7,294 bases of DNA from Betaproteobacteria bacterium (GTDB lineage: Bacteria; Pseudomonadota; Gammaproteobacteria; Burkholderiales; SG8-41), in contig JAOUIN010000114.1 of NCBI GenBank assembly GCA_029883965.1, positions 1 through 7,294 on the forward strand, given 5' to 3'. Positions 1 to 5,372 of the stretch are shown one piece after another. The notes beneath the pieces were generated by a model. That model searched no databases. It saw only the letters and a list, made by a program, of their open reading frames with translations, and was not told where the DNA came from. How positions within the stretch are numbered: position 1 is the first letter of the stretch; each line of letters starts with the position of its first letter. The position numbers were made by a program, and so were the translations under genes.

Positions 1-520
1 GTTCCATGACCACCTTCAGTTTGCGGAAACGCGCGGTCAGCGGCGCCAGCGTGCGCTCGATAAACACCCGCTCCCGGTCAAACATGTCGATCTCCGCATC
101 CGTAACTTCACCGTGAACCAGCAGCGGCATGCCGGCCCTCTCCATTGCCTCCAGGACAGGAAAACATTTCTCGATCGCCGTTACACCCGAATCGGAATTC
201 GTCGTCGCACCCGCCGGGTAATATTTCACCGCATGCACCGCGCCGCTTTGTTTCGCCGTCGCGATTTCCGCGGGCGACGTGTTGTCCGTCAGATACAGCG
301 TCATCAACGGCTCGAAACGGCTGCCCGCAGGCAATGCCGCACGAATACGGTCGCGGTAAGCCAGCGCCAGCGCCGTAGTGGTGACCGGCGGCCTCAGGTT
401 GGGCATGACAATCGCGCGCGCAAACCGTGCCGCCGTATGCGGCAACACGTCGCGCATGGCAGCACCGTCGCGAAGATGCAGGTGCCAGTCGTCGGGCCGG
501 GTGATGGTGATTGGCGTCAT
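1..520 (-). CDS. pyrC: Dihydroorotase, homodimeric class (N-terminal part, cut by window edge)
   Basis: Dihydroorotase catalyses the reversible cyclisation of N-carbamoyl-aspartate to dihydroorotate, the third step of cytosolic de novo pyrimidine synthesis. I translated the minus strand from the ATG at 520-518; it stays open for 173 residues to the window edge, so roughly the last half of a protein of about 345 residues is missing. Visible family signatures are RPDDWHLHLRDG (residues 8-19, with the metal-binding His13 and His15), AIVMPNLRPPVTT (36-48), KYYPAGATTNS with Lys99 at the place of the carboxylated bridging lysine, and PLLVHGEV with the metal ligand His136. This matches the E. coli PyrC type rather than the PyrC of Gram-positives. 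The start fits the family, but no clear Shine-Dalgarno precedes it. It lies 76 nt downstream of rsmI on the same strand, so co-transcription is possible. Identification is near certain; the exact start is slightly less so. Confidence 0.96.
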   Translation of the reverse strand, partial: MTPITITRPDDWHLHLRDGAAMRDVLPHTAARFARAIVMPNLRPPVTTTALALAYRDRIRAALPAGSRFEPLMTLYLTDNTSPAEIATAKQSGAVHAVKYYPAGATTNSDSGVTAIEKCFPVLEAMERAGMPLLVHGEVTDAEIDMFDRERVFIERTLAPLTARFRKLKVVME

Positions 521-596
521 AAGATGTTGGGATTCATTGCGGGACCGTATTCGAAGAATGCCGGGAATGGTAAACGCTGCATGACAAACAGTAAAT
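521..596 (-). other. Spacer between rsmI and pyrC
   Basis: These 76 bp separate the rsmI stop from the pyrC start on the minus strand. I see no hairpin terminator and no RNA gene. A TTGTCA at 587-582 resembles a -35, but no -10 lies at a fitting distance. CATTC occurs twice around a central CCGG (minus strand), too short to interpret. Read-through from rsmI into pyrC is possible. Confidence 0.5.
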
Positions 597-1493
597 TCAA
601 GCCGGCGCACTGCCTTTGTCTGGTGATTTTTCCTTTAGCGCGAGCGCGCGCTGGTACAGGACATTGCGGCTGCCGCCGGTCAGCCTGACTGCCAGAGCCA
701 CGGCCTGTTTCAGCGGCAATTCATCGAGCAGGATGCCGAGCGTGGCGTCGGCGTCAGCCTCATCGGGCTGCTGCATTTCAGGCGCCCCCTGTACGGCAAG
801 CACGAATTCGCCCCGTTGATGGTTCTCATCGGTCTGCAGCCAGGCCACTGCGGCATCAAGCCGGCAGCGATGCACGGTCTCGTGCATTTTTGTCAGTTCG
901 CGACCGAACACGATGTCGCGGTCGCCGCCCATGGCCGCGCAAATATCGGTTACGCACTCGATCACGCGATGCGGTGCCTCGTAAAACACCAGGGTCGCGG
1001 TTTGCGCAGCGAGTTCCGCCAGCGCCCGGCGGCGCTCGGCCGCACGCGACGGCAGGAAACCGCAAAACAGGAACCGGCTGGTACCGAACCCGCTGACCGA
1101 CAGCAGTGCCGCCGCCGCGTTCGGCCCGGGCACCGGTACGACGGCATAGCCGGCGTCGCGCGCCGCGGCAACCACCTGTGCGCCGGGGTCCGCGATGCCC
1201 GGAGTACCGGCGTCGCTGACCACGGCCACCGATTTGCCCTCGGCCAGCATACCGATGATGCGCCCGGCGGCACGGCGCTCATTGTGCTCGTGCACGGCGA
1301 CCAGTTTCCCGGCAATGCCGTGGCGGTCCAGCAGCCTGACCGTGACCCGCGTATCTTCCGCCGCGATCACGTCCACGGTTTTCAGCACATCCAGCGCGCG
1401 CAGCGTGATATCGGACAGATTTCCGATCGGTGTCGCGACTACATATAATGTGCCTCTGCCGATTACAGATTCTGTATCCACGCTTCGCACCAC
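597..1493 (-). CDS. rsmI: 16S rRNA (cytidine-1402-2'-O)-methyltransferase RsmI
   Basis: RsmI uses S-adenosylmethionine to methylate the 2'-O of C1402 in the decoding centre of 16S rRNA. The reading frame shows the full tetrapyrrole-methylase-fold signature in order: GTLYVVATPIGNLSDITLRA near the N-terminus, AAEDTR, VVSDAGTPGIADPG, VPVPGPNAAAALLS, FCGFLPSRAAERR, FYEAPHR and GRELTKMHE, ending with the small C-terminal domain (LPLKQAVALA...NVLYQRALAL). The frame is open up to a GTG at 1529, but that would cross the start of the divergent lpoA-like gene. I prefer the GTG at 1493-1491 because GGAG at 1504-1501 sits 7 nt before it, giving 298 residues (E. coli: 286). GTG codons at 1496, 1490 and 1481 are alternatives. 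A candidate promoter lies upstream, inside the divergent gene. Function is very well supported; the start is uncertain by up to 12 codons. Confidence 0.96.
   Translation of the reverse strand: MVRSVDTESVIGRGTLYVVATPIGNLSDITLRALDVLKTVDVIAAEDTRVTVRLLDRHGIAGKLVAVHEHNERRAAGRIIGMLAEGKSVAVVSDAGTPGIADPGAQVVAAARDAGYAVVPVPGPNAAAALLSVSGFGTSRFLFCGFLPSRAAERRRALAELAAQTATLVFYEAPHRVIECVTDICAAMGGDRDIVFGRELTKMHETVHRCRLDAAVAWLQTDENHQRGEFVLAVQGAPEMQQPDEADADATLGILLDELPLKQAVALAVRLTGGSRNVLYQRALALKEKSPDKGSAPA
1421..1449 (+). promoter_or_regulatory. Candidate sigma-70 promoter for the lpoA-like gene
   Basis: A perfect TATAAT hexamer lies at 1444-1449, rare in such GC-rich DNA. With a 17-nt spacer the -35 position is TTCCGA (1421-1426), which matches only 3 of 6 consensus bases, and there is no extended -10 TG. 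The predicted start is near 1456, giving a leader of about 50 nt before the ATG at 1509. The element lies inside the 5' part of rsmI. It is a sequence match only; chance occurrence cannot be excluded. Confidence 0.5.
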
Positions 1494-1508
1494 CACTGGG
1501 CTCCGATC

Positions 1509-2594
1509 ATGATCCACCGCCTGCTTCACACCAGCATCATTGCAGGATTAGCGTCCGTACTATACGGAGCGCCCATCGCGTTGGCCAGCGACGCCGGCGC
1601 GGTGCCGGTCGCCGGTTCCGGCCAGACGCCGCACATCGCCCTGTTGCTGCCGGTCAATTCAAAGATATTCGGTCAGCACGCCGGCGCCCTGCGCGACGGT
1701 TTTCGCGCGGCCGCGAAAGTTCAGGGTCAGAGCGTGCTGCCCGTACGCGAGTACGCCGTTTCCGAGGAAGTCGGCAATGTGCTGGAAGGTTATCGCACAG
1801 CAGTTGCCGCCGGGGCCCAGGTGGTCGTCGGTCCGTTGACCCGCGACGCAGTCACTGCGCTGGCGTTTGGCGAACCGGTTCCGGTGCCGACGCTGGCGTT
1901 GAATGTCCCGGAAAACGTCGGCCGGTCACCGGGCAATCTCTACACGCTGAGTCTGCAGGTCGAAACCGAAGCGCATCAGGTGGCACAACTGGCCTGGCGG
2001 GAAGGTCGCCGCAATGCTGTCATCATCAGCAGCGGCGGTCCTGTTCAGCGCCGCATGCAGGTGGCTTTTGCACGGGAGTTCTTGCGATTGGGTGGAAACG
2101 CAGTTGATGCAGCCTATTCCCCCGACCCGGAAAAACTGCGCGCTGTCGTGCGCGCCAATGCGGACATGTATTTTCTTGCACTGAGCTACGCCGATGCGCG
2201 GACAGCGCGCGCTTACCTTGGCGCAAGCCCGGTCTATGCAACTTCCGCAGTGCATGTGAGCGAACCCGGTCCGCTGGCGGGATACGATCTCGCCGGCGTG
2301 CGGTTTGTCGACATGCCGTGGCTGCTCGAACCCAACCACGCCGCGGTCATGATCTACCCGCGCGCAACCCCCCGGGGCGCGGCGGACCTCGAGCGCCTCT
2401 ATGCGTTGGGAATCGATGCCTGGCGTGTGGCACAACTGCTGCTTGCCGGCGCTCGTGACATCCGGCTCGATGGTGTCACAGGGCATTTGTCGCTGGGGCC
2501 CGACGGTCAGATCGAGCGCAGACTGATCGCGGGGCGTTATGTTGACGGCCGTCCGCAACTCGCTGAACCGCCGGCGCGTGAACCCGCGCGGTGA
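1509..2594 (+). CDS. lpoA: Short LpoA-like penicillin-binding protein activator (periplasmic-binding fold)
   Basis: LpoA proteins activate the peptidoglycan synthase PBP1A from the outer membrane. E. coli LpoA has an N-terminal TPR half and a C-terminal half with a type I periplasmic-binding fold (about 680 residues in all). Here only 361 residues are present: a signal peptide (about 1-26, cleavage likely after the ALA of IALAS), then at 42-48 the strand HIALLLP that opens the binding-protein-like domain, VVVGPLTRDAV, TLALNVPEN and a C-terminal GVTGHLSLGPDGQIER, which are the usual landmarks of the LpoA C-terminal domain. There is no lipobox and no cysteine anywhere, so it should be a soluble periplasmic protein. 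The ATG at 1509 has only a weak TGGG upstream. Position beside rsmI and before yraN-diaA-dolP supports the lpoA assignment. PBP1A activation is family knowledge, not shown by this sequence; an ordinary branched-chain-amino-acid-type binding protein is a less likely alternative. Confidence 0.82.
   Translation: MIHRLLHTSIIAGLASVLYGAPIALASDAGAVPVAGSGQTPHIALLLPVNSKIFGQHAGALRDGFRAAAKVQGQSVLPVREYAVSEEVGNVLEGYRTAVAAGAQVVVGPLTRDAVTALAFGEPVPVPTLALNVPENVGRSPGNLYTLSLQVETEAHQVAQLAWREGRRNAVIISSGGPVQRRMQVAFAREFLRLGGNAVDAAYSPDPEKLRAVVRANADMYFLALSYADARTARAYLGASPVYATSAVHVSEPGPLAGYDLAGVRFVDMPWLLEPNHAAVMIYPRATPRGAADLERLYALGIDAWRVAQLLLAGARDIRLDGVTGHLSLGPDGQIERRLIAGRYVDGRPQLAEPPAREPAR
1559..1587 (-). promoter_or_regulatory. 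Candidate sigma-70 promoter for rsmI
   Basis: On the minus strand TATAGT (1564-1559, 5 of 6 matches to the -10 consensus) is preceded, after exactly 17 nt, by TGGCCA (1587-1582, 4 of 6 matches to the -35). Transcription would start near 1552, about 58 nt before the preferred GTG at 1493. The element lies inside the signal-peptide codons of the divergent lpoA-like gene, so those codons would be under a double constraint. Inference from motif match and position only. Confidence 0.4.
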
Positions 2595-2919
2595 ACAAGC
2601 CGAGACGCGGGCAGCGGATTTTCTGCGCAGCCGCGGCCTGATCGTTGTCCAGAAAAATTACCGCTGCCGCTTCGGTGAGATCGACCTGATTGCCCGCGAG
2701 GGCAACACCGTCGTTTTCGTCGAAGTCCGCCATCGCGCCGACTCGTCGTACGGCGGTGCCGCCGCCAGCATCACCCCGGCCAAACGCGGGCGCCTGCTGA
2801 AAACCGCCCGCCATTACCTTGCCACCGTTCATCCGGTCCCACCCTGCCGCTTCGACGCGGTGCTGCTGACCGGGGAACCCGTGCAGGTCGAGTGGATACG
2901 CAACGCCATAGAAGAATAG
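2539..2919 (+). CDS. yraN: YraN family protein (UPF0102), nuclease-like fold
   Basis: YraN/UPF0102 proteins are small, widespread and of unproven function; they share the restriction-endonuclease-like fold of Holliday-junction resolvases. The 126-residue product shows the family core: GEQAETRAADFLRSRGL (18-34), then FGEIDLIAREG (45-55) and VFVEVRHR (59-66), giving the D49...E62-V-R64 pattern expected of a PD-(D/E)xK-type site, followed by YGGAAASITPAKRGRLLKTA and, near the end, CRFDAVLLTG. Length fits the family (about 120-130). The ATG at 2539 follows GGGG by 4 nt and overlaps the lpoA-like gene by 56 nt; a GTG at 2578 (reading VNPRGEQAE) would cut the overlap to 17 nt and matches where many homologues begin. 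It is probably translated from the same mRNA as its neighbours. Nuclease activity is inferred from fold only. Confidence 0.93.
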   Translation: MLTAVRNSLNRRRVNPRGEQAETRAADFLRSRGLIVVQKNYRCRFGEIDLIAREGNTVVFVEVRHRADSSYGGAAASITPAKRGRLLKTARHYLATVHPVPPCRFDAVLLTGEPVQVEWIRNAIEE

Positions 2920-2941
2920 AAAGAATGCCGGCGCTTGAGAG

Positions 2942-2947
2942 TACAAT
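2942..2947 (+). promoter_or_regulatory. Possible -10 element before the diaA/gmhA-type gene
   Basis: TACAAT (5 of 6 matches to TATAAT) lies 10 bp before the preferred ATG at 2958, between yraN and the SIS gene. No acceptable -35 is present at 16-18 nt spacing (GAAAGA at 2919-2924). If it works, the mRNA would start only a few bases before the ATG, a nearly leaderless transcript, which would also explain the missing Shine-Dalgarno. Weak, sequence match only. Confidence 0.22.
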
Positions 2948-2957
2948 ACCGGCCATC

Positions 2958-3548
2958 ATGGATTTAATTGCCCGAATCAGCGAGAATTTTTCAGAGAGCG
3001 CACATCTCAAGCTGCAAAGCATGGATGCTCTAGCCGTGCCCATCGCCACTGCGGTTCAGACCATGGTTCAGTGTCTGCAGCAGGACGGCAAGATTCTCGC
3101 CTGCGGTAATGGCGGGTCGGCCGCCGATGCTCAGCATTTTTCTGCGGAACTGCTGAACCGGTTTGAGGTCGAACGCCCCGGACTGGCCGCAATGGCACTG
3201 ACCACCGACAGCTCGACCCTGACCTCAATTGCCAATGACTACGATTTCAACCAGGTGTTTTCAAAGCAAGTACGCGCGCTCGGACATGCGGGCGACGTAT
3301 TGCTCGCCATTTCAACCAGCGGCAACTCGCTCAATGTCATTGCGGCGATTGCAGCTGCGCACGAATGCGACATGCGGGTGGTCGCGCTGACCGGGCGCAA
3401 CGGCGGGAAAATGGGCGAAATCCTGAAACCGGCCGACGTACATGTCTGCGTACCGGCCAACAGTACCGCGCGCATACAGGAGGTGCATTTGCTGACACTG
3501 CACTGTCTTTGCGACGGGATTGACTGCTTACTTCTGGGAGTTGAATAA
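2958..3548 (+). CDS. diaA: SIS-domain protein, DiaA / phosphoheptose isomerase (GmhA) type
   Basis: The 196-residue product is a single SIS (sugar isomerase) domain. In E. coli the gene at this locus encodes DiaA, a tetramer that binds DnaA and promotes timely replication initiation; the related GmhA turns sedoheptulose-7-phosphate into D-glycero-D-manno-heptose-7-phosphate for LPS core synthesis. DiaA-like stretches are clear (KQVRALGHAGDVLLAIST at 103-120, ARIQEVHLLTLHCLCD at 171-186), as are phosphate-binding GNGGSAADAQHF (50-61) and STSGNS (119-124). Unlike E. coli DiaA, it keeps the residues matching the GmhA metal site: H60, E64, Q174 and H182. The start MDLIARISENF and exact length fit homologues; the frame is open farther, with an ATG at 2925, but with no better ribosome site. 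Locus favours DiaA, active-site residues favour GmhA-like catalysis; it may do either or both. Confidence 0.92.
   Translation: MDLIARISENFSESAHLKLQSMDALAVPIATAVQTMVQCLQQDGKILACGNGGSAADAQHFSAELLNRFEVERPGLAAMALTTDSSTLTSIANDYDFNQVFSKQVRALGHAGDVLLAISTSGNSLNVIAAIAAAHECDMRVVALTGRNGGKMGEILKPADVHVCVPANSTARIQEVHLLTLHCLCDGIDCLLLGVE
3536..3540 (+). promoter_or_regulatory. Strong ribosome binding site for dolP
   Basis: GGGAG lies inside the last codons of the SIS gene, 8 nt before the dolP ATG at 3549. The TAA stop of the SIS gene (3546-3548) directly touches that ATG with no base between, so ribosomes ending one gene can re-initiate on the next. This fixes the dolP start. Confidence 0.75.
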
Positions 3549-4115
3549 ATGCGAAAAATACTTGCGTTGACCTGTATCGCCATGCTGCCGGTGCTCGCCG
3601 GTTGCGCCGCGGCAGTCGTCGGCGGTGCCGCCGCGACCGGTTACATGGTCGCGGAGGATCGCCGCACAATGGGAACCATGACCGAAGATGAAGGTATCGA
3701 GCAAAAAGCCAGCAGCCGCATCGGGGATAAAATCAAGGACGCCCATATCAACGTCACCAGCTACAACCGCGCCGTGCTGCTGACCGGTGAGGTGCCCAGC
3801 GACGCCGCAAAGGCGGATGCCGAGCGCATCGCCCGTGCAGTGGAGAATGTCCGCAGCGTGTTCAATGAACTGCAGGTTTCGGGCAACACCTCGATGCAGG
3901 CTCGCACCAACGACTCAGTGCTGACTTCCAAGGTCAAGGGACGTTTCGTCGATTCCGGGAAATTCAACGCGCTGCACGTCAAGGTGATTACCGAGAACGG
4001 CGTGGTCTATCTGCTGGGGCTGGTGAAAAAACAGGAAGCTGCAGATGCCACTGAAATTGCACGCACCACCGGTGGCGTGCGCAAGGTGGTGCGAGTGTTC
4101 GAATATCTCGATTAA
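3549..4115 (+). CDS. dolP: Outer-membrane lipoprotein with two BON domains, DolP (YraP) type
   Basis: DolP is an outer-membrane lipoprotein that in E. coli binds anionic phospholipid, gathers at the division site and supports envelope integrity and amidase control. The 188-residue product begins with a lipoprotein signal ending in the lipobox LAGC, so C19 should be lipidated; A20 at the +2 position does not trigger Lol avoidance, which fits the outer membrane. A short small-residue linker follows, then BON domain 1 (about 46-112, with INVTSYNRAVLLTGEV) and BON domain 2 (about 123-188, with VKVITENGVVYLLGLV and a C-terminal GGVRKVVRVFEYLD). Length is close to the E. coli protein (191). It is the last gene of the plus-strand run, as in E. 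coli, and starts directly after the SIS gene stop codon. Another dual-BON protein (OsmY-like) is possible, but OsmY is not lipidated, so DolP is much the better fit. Confidence 0.93.
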   Translation: MRKILALTCIAMLPVLAGCAAAVVGGAAATGYMVAEDRRTMGTMTEDEGIEQKASSRIGDKIKDAHINVTSYNRAVLLTGEVPSDAAKADAERIARAVENVRSVFNELQVSGNTSMQARTNDSVLTSKVKGRFVDSGKFNALHVKVITENGVVYLLGLVKKQEAADATEIARTTGGVRKVVRVFEYLD

Positions 4116-4149
4116 GCCATAAAAATATAAATAAAAACAACGGGTTATT
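4116..4149. other. AT-rich spacer between convergent operons
   Basis: This 34-bp gap between the dolP stop and the stop of the convergent NTF2-like gene is nearly all A and T in its first half, in sharp contrast with the surrounding DNA. On the minus strand it reads as two T-rich stretches (TTTTTATTTATATTTTT). It holds no gene. It may serve in transcript ending for one or both operons, but no hairpin stands directly before a T-run on either strand. Confidence 0.6.
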
Positions 4150-4596
4150 TCATTTTTTCAGGGGCGCCCGCGGGCGCCCCTGCCGTTTCAACCAGCGCAG
4201 CAGCCCACCCAGAACGGGTACTTTCTCGTACAACTCCTCCGCTGCGTCCCAGTAGTCCCGATGCGACGCGACCAGCCCGGCGGCGTCGAATACCAGCAGA
4301 CTCGCGCCGTGTATCGTCTGCGTGTCGCCGCGGCGCCAGCGCCGGAAGCGAAATTGGAAATCCCAGGTCAGCAGCACGCGCGGCGCATCGACGACACGGT
4401 CGCGCACGATGAATCGTGGCGCTTCAAGCTGCTCGAACATGTGACGGAACACCGCCTGCAACTCATCTCTGCCGCGGATGTCGTTGAATGGATCCTTGAA
4501 CCGGCAATCCTCGGCATATAACCGCCCCAGTTCCGCTACCGACTGCGGCGTCAGCGTCTCGAAGGACCGCACCAGCGCCTCGACACGATCACGCAT
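4150..4596 (-). CDS. NTF2/SnoaL-like small protein
   Basis: The 148-residue product resembles the NTF2/SnoaL-like alpha+beta barrel family, whose members act as isomerases, cyclases, hydratases or ligand-binding proteins; its own substrate is unknown. The pattern fits: an N-terminal helix (MRDRVEALVRSFETL), LYAEDCRFKDPFNDIRGRDEL (26-46) typical of the first strands and cone helix, a strand pair around VLLTWDFQFRF (74-84), HGASLLVFDAAGLVASHRD (96-114), and a C-terminal WDAAEELYEKVPVLGGLLRW segment shared by relatives that sit next to short-chain dehydrogenases. No signal peptide, so cytosolic. The same frame is open far upstream (to about 5097), but that part is the antisense-free shadow of the dehydrogenase gene; the ATG at 4596-4594 shares one base with the dehydrogenase stop (TGATG), a sign of translational coupling. 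Last gene of the minus-strand operon. Family call good, function unknown. Confidence 0.83.
   Translation of the reverse strand: MRDRVEALVRSFETLTPQSVAELGRLYAEDCRFKDPFNDIRGRDELQAVFRHMFEQLEAPRFIVRDRVVDAPRVLLTWDFQFRFRRWRRGDTQTIHGASLLVFDAAGLVASHRDYWDAAEELYEKVPVLGGLLRWLKRQGRPRAPLKK
4159..4182. repeat. 24-bp perfect GC-rich palindrome
   Basis: The sequence is its own exact reverse complement over 24 bp, centred between 4170 and 4171; as RNA it would form a 10-bp stem with a CGCG tetraloop-size centre from either strand. It is made of the half-site CAGGGGCGCCCG. It sits within the final codons of the NTF2-like gene (encoding QGRPRAPL) and 44 bp after dolP. A run of T (4153-4158, plus strand) lies before it rather than after it, so it is not a standard intrinsic terminator for either direction. 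Confidence 0.8.
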
Positions 4597-5372
4597 CACA
4601 GCCCCGTACCCTTGTGCACCAGCGCGAAATACCAGCGGTACGGCAACAGCCGCAACAACTTCAGCCACCGCGTAAATCGCCGCGGAAAATGAATCTCGAA
4701 TCGGCCCCGTTCCAGACCCGCAATGATCTCGCGCGCCGCCTCGTCCGCACTGATCAGCGCCGGCATCGGAAACGTGTTCCTGTCGGTCAACGGTGTTTTT
4801 ACAAATCCGGGATTGATCAGATAAACGCCGAGACCGCGCGGTGCGAGATCCAGATACAGCGTTTCCGTCATATTGATCAATGCCGCCTTGGTCGCGCCGT
4901 AAACGAGTGCCGTGGGCAAACCGCCGTAACCGGCGACACTGGACACCACGGCGACGCCACCGCCTTGCTGCTGCAGCAACTGCGCCACCACCGGCGGAAG
5001 ACAATTGATTACGCCGTTCAGATTCACGTCGACCAGCCTCCGCGCATCCGCCGCATCCAGTTCCCATGCACGCACCGGCCGGTGGCTGCCCGCACACAGC
5101 AGCACGAGATCAACCCCGCCCCAGGCAGAAACCACGCGTTGCAGTGCCGGTGCAACCGCAGCGGCATCGGTCACGTCCAGCGGTACCGCCAGAGCCGAGC
5201 CATCATGCGGCGCCGCCATGCGCTCCAGAGCAGCTGTGCTGCGCGCTGACAGCGCAACCCGCGCGCCCAGCGCCAGCAACTGCCGGCCCACTGCAGCACC
5301 AATGCCGCTGGAGGCACCGACAATCCAGACGCGTTTGCCGCGCCAGTCGCGGATGGGCGCGTTCAGGCTCAT
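4596..5372 (-). CDS. Short-chain dehydrogenase/reductase (SDR), NAD(P)-dependent
   Basis: A classical SDR of 258 residues with a Rossmann fold, expected to oxidise or reduce an alcohol/carbonyl with NAD(P)(H). Visible motifs: cofactor loop GASSGIG (19-25), LDVTD (65-69), the structural N117, the catalytic S145 in VVSSVAG, and Y158-G-A-T-K162, so the N-S-Y-K tetrad is complete. The usual NNAG motif reads LCAG (92-95), with Cys in place of the second Asn. After NPGFVKTPLT (about 187-196) there is a basic/hydrophobic tail (FPRRFTRWLKLLRLLPYRWYFALV) that could touch the membrane. R44 after the second strand hints at NADP use. The ATG at 5372 overlaps the DUF3833 stop in ATGA, with no good Shine-Dalgarno, so coupling is likely. 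Its steady partners (DUF3833, NTF2-like) suggest a lipid-like substrate; that is inference. Confidence 0.93.
   Translation of the reverse strand: MSLNAPIRDWRGKRVWIVGASSGIGAAVGRQLLALGARVALSARSTAALERMAAPHDGSALAVPLDVTDAAAVAPALQRVVSAWGGVDLVLLCAGSHRPVRAWELDAADARRLVDVNLNGVINCLPPVVAQLLQQQGGGVAVVSSVAGYGGLPTALVYGATKAALINMTETLYLDLAPRGLGVYLINPGFVKTPLTDRNTFPMPALISADEAAREIIAGLERGRFEIHFPRRFTRWLKLLRLLPYRWYFALVHKGTGL

Noticed and set aside
559..587. Promoter for pyrC using TTGTCA at 587-582 (minus strand)
   Set aside because: The -35-like hexamer is good, but the hexamer at 17-nt spacing is CCGGCA and no better -10 lies at 16 or 18 nt.
113..688. Long open frames on the plus strand opposite pyrC and rsmI (also 816-1448)
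   Set aside because: Rich in Arg, His and Pro with no family resemblance; they are antisense shadows of clear conserved genes in GC-rich DNA.
1494..1529. rsmI starting at GTG 1529
   Set aside because: It would overlap the divergent gene's start codon and ribosome site, lacks a visible Shine-Dalgarno of its own, and adds residues not seen in the family; the GTG cluster at 1496-1490 follows GGAG.
4153..4182. Intrinsic terminator for dolP or for the minus-strand operon
   Set aside because: The hairpin exists, but no T-run follows it: on the plus strand TGCCGTTTC follows, and on the minus strand an A-run follows, with T-rich DNA only about 20 nt farther.
4597..5097. N-terminal extension of the NTF2-like gene to 315 residues
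   Set aside because: The extra part lies out of frame within the SDR gene, is Arg/Gly/Ala rich and unlike the family; the TGATG junction start gives the normal family length.
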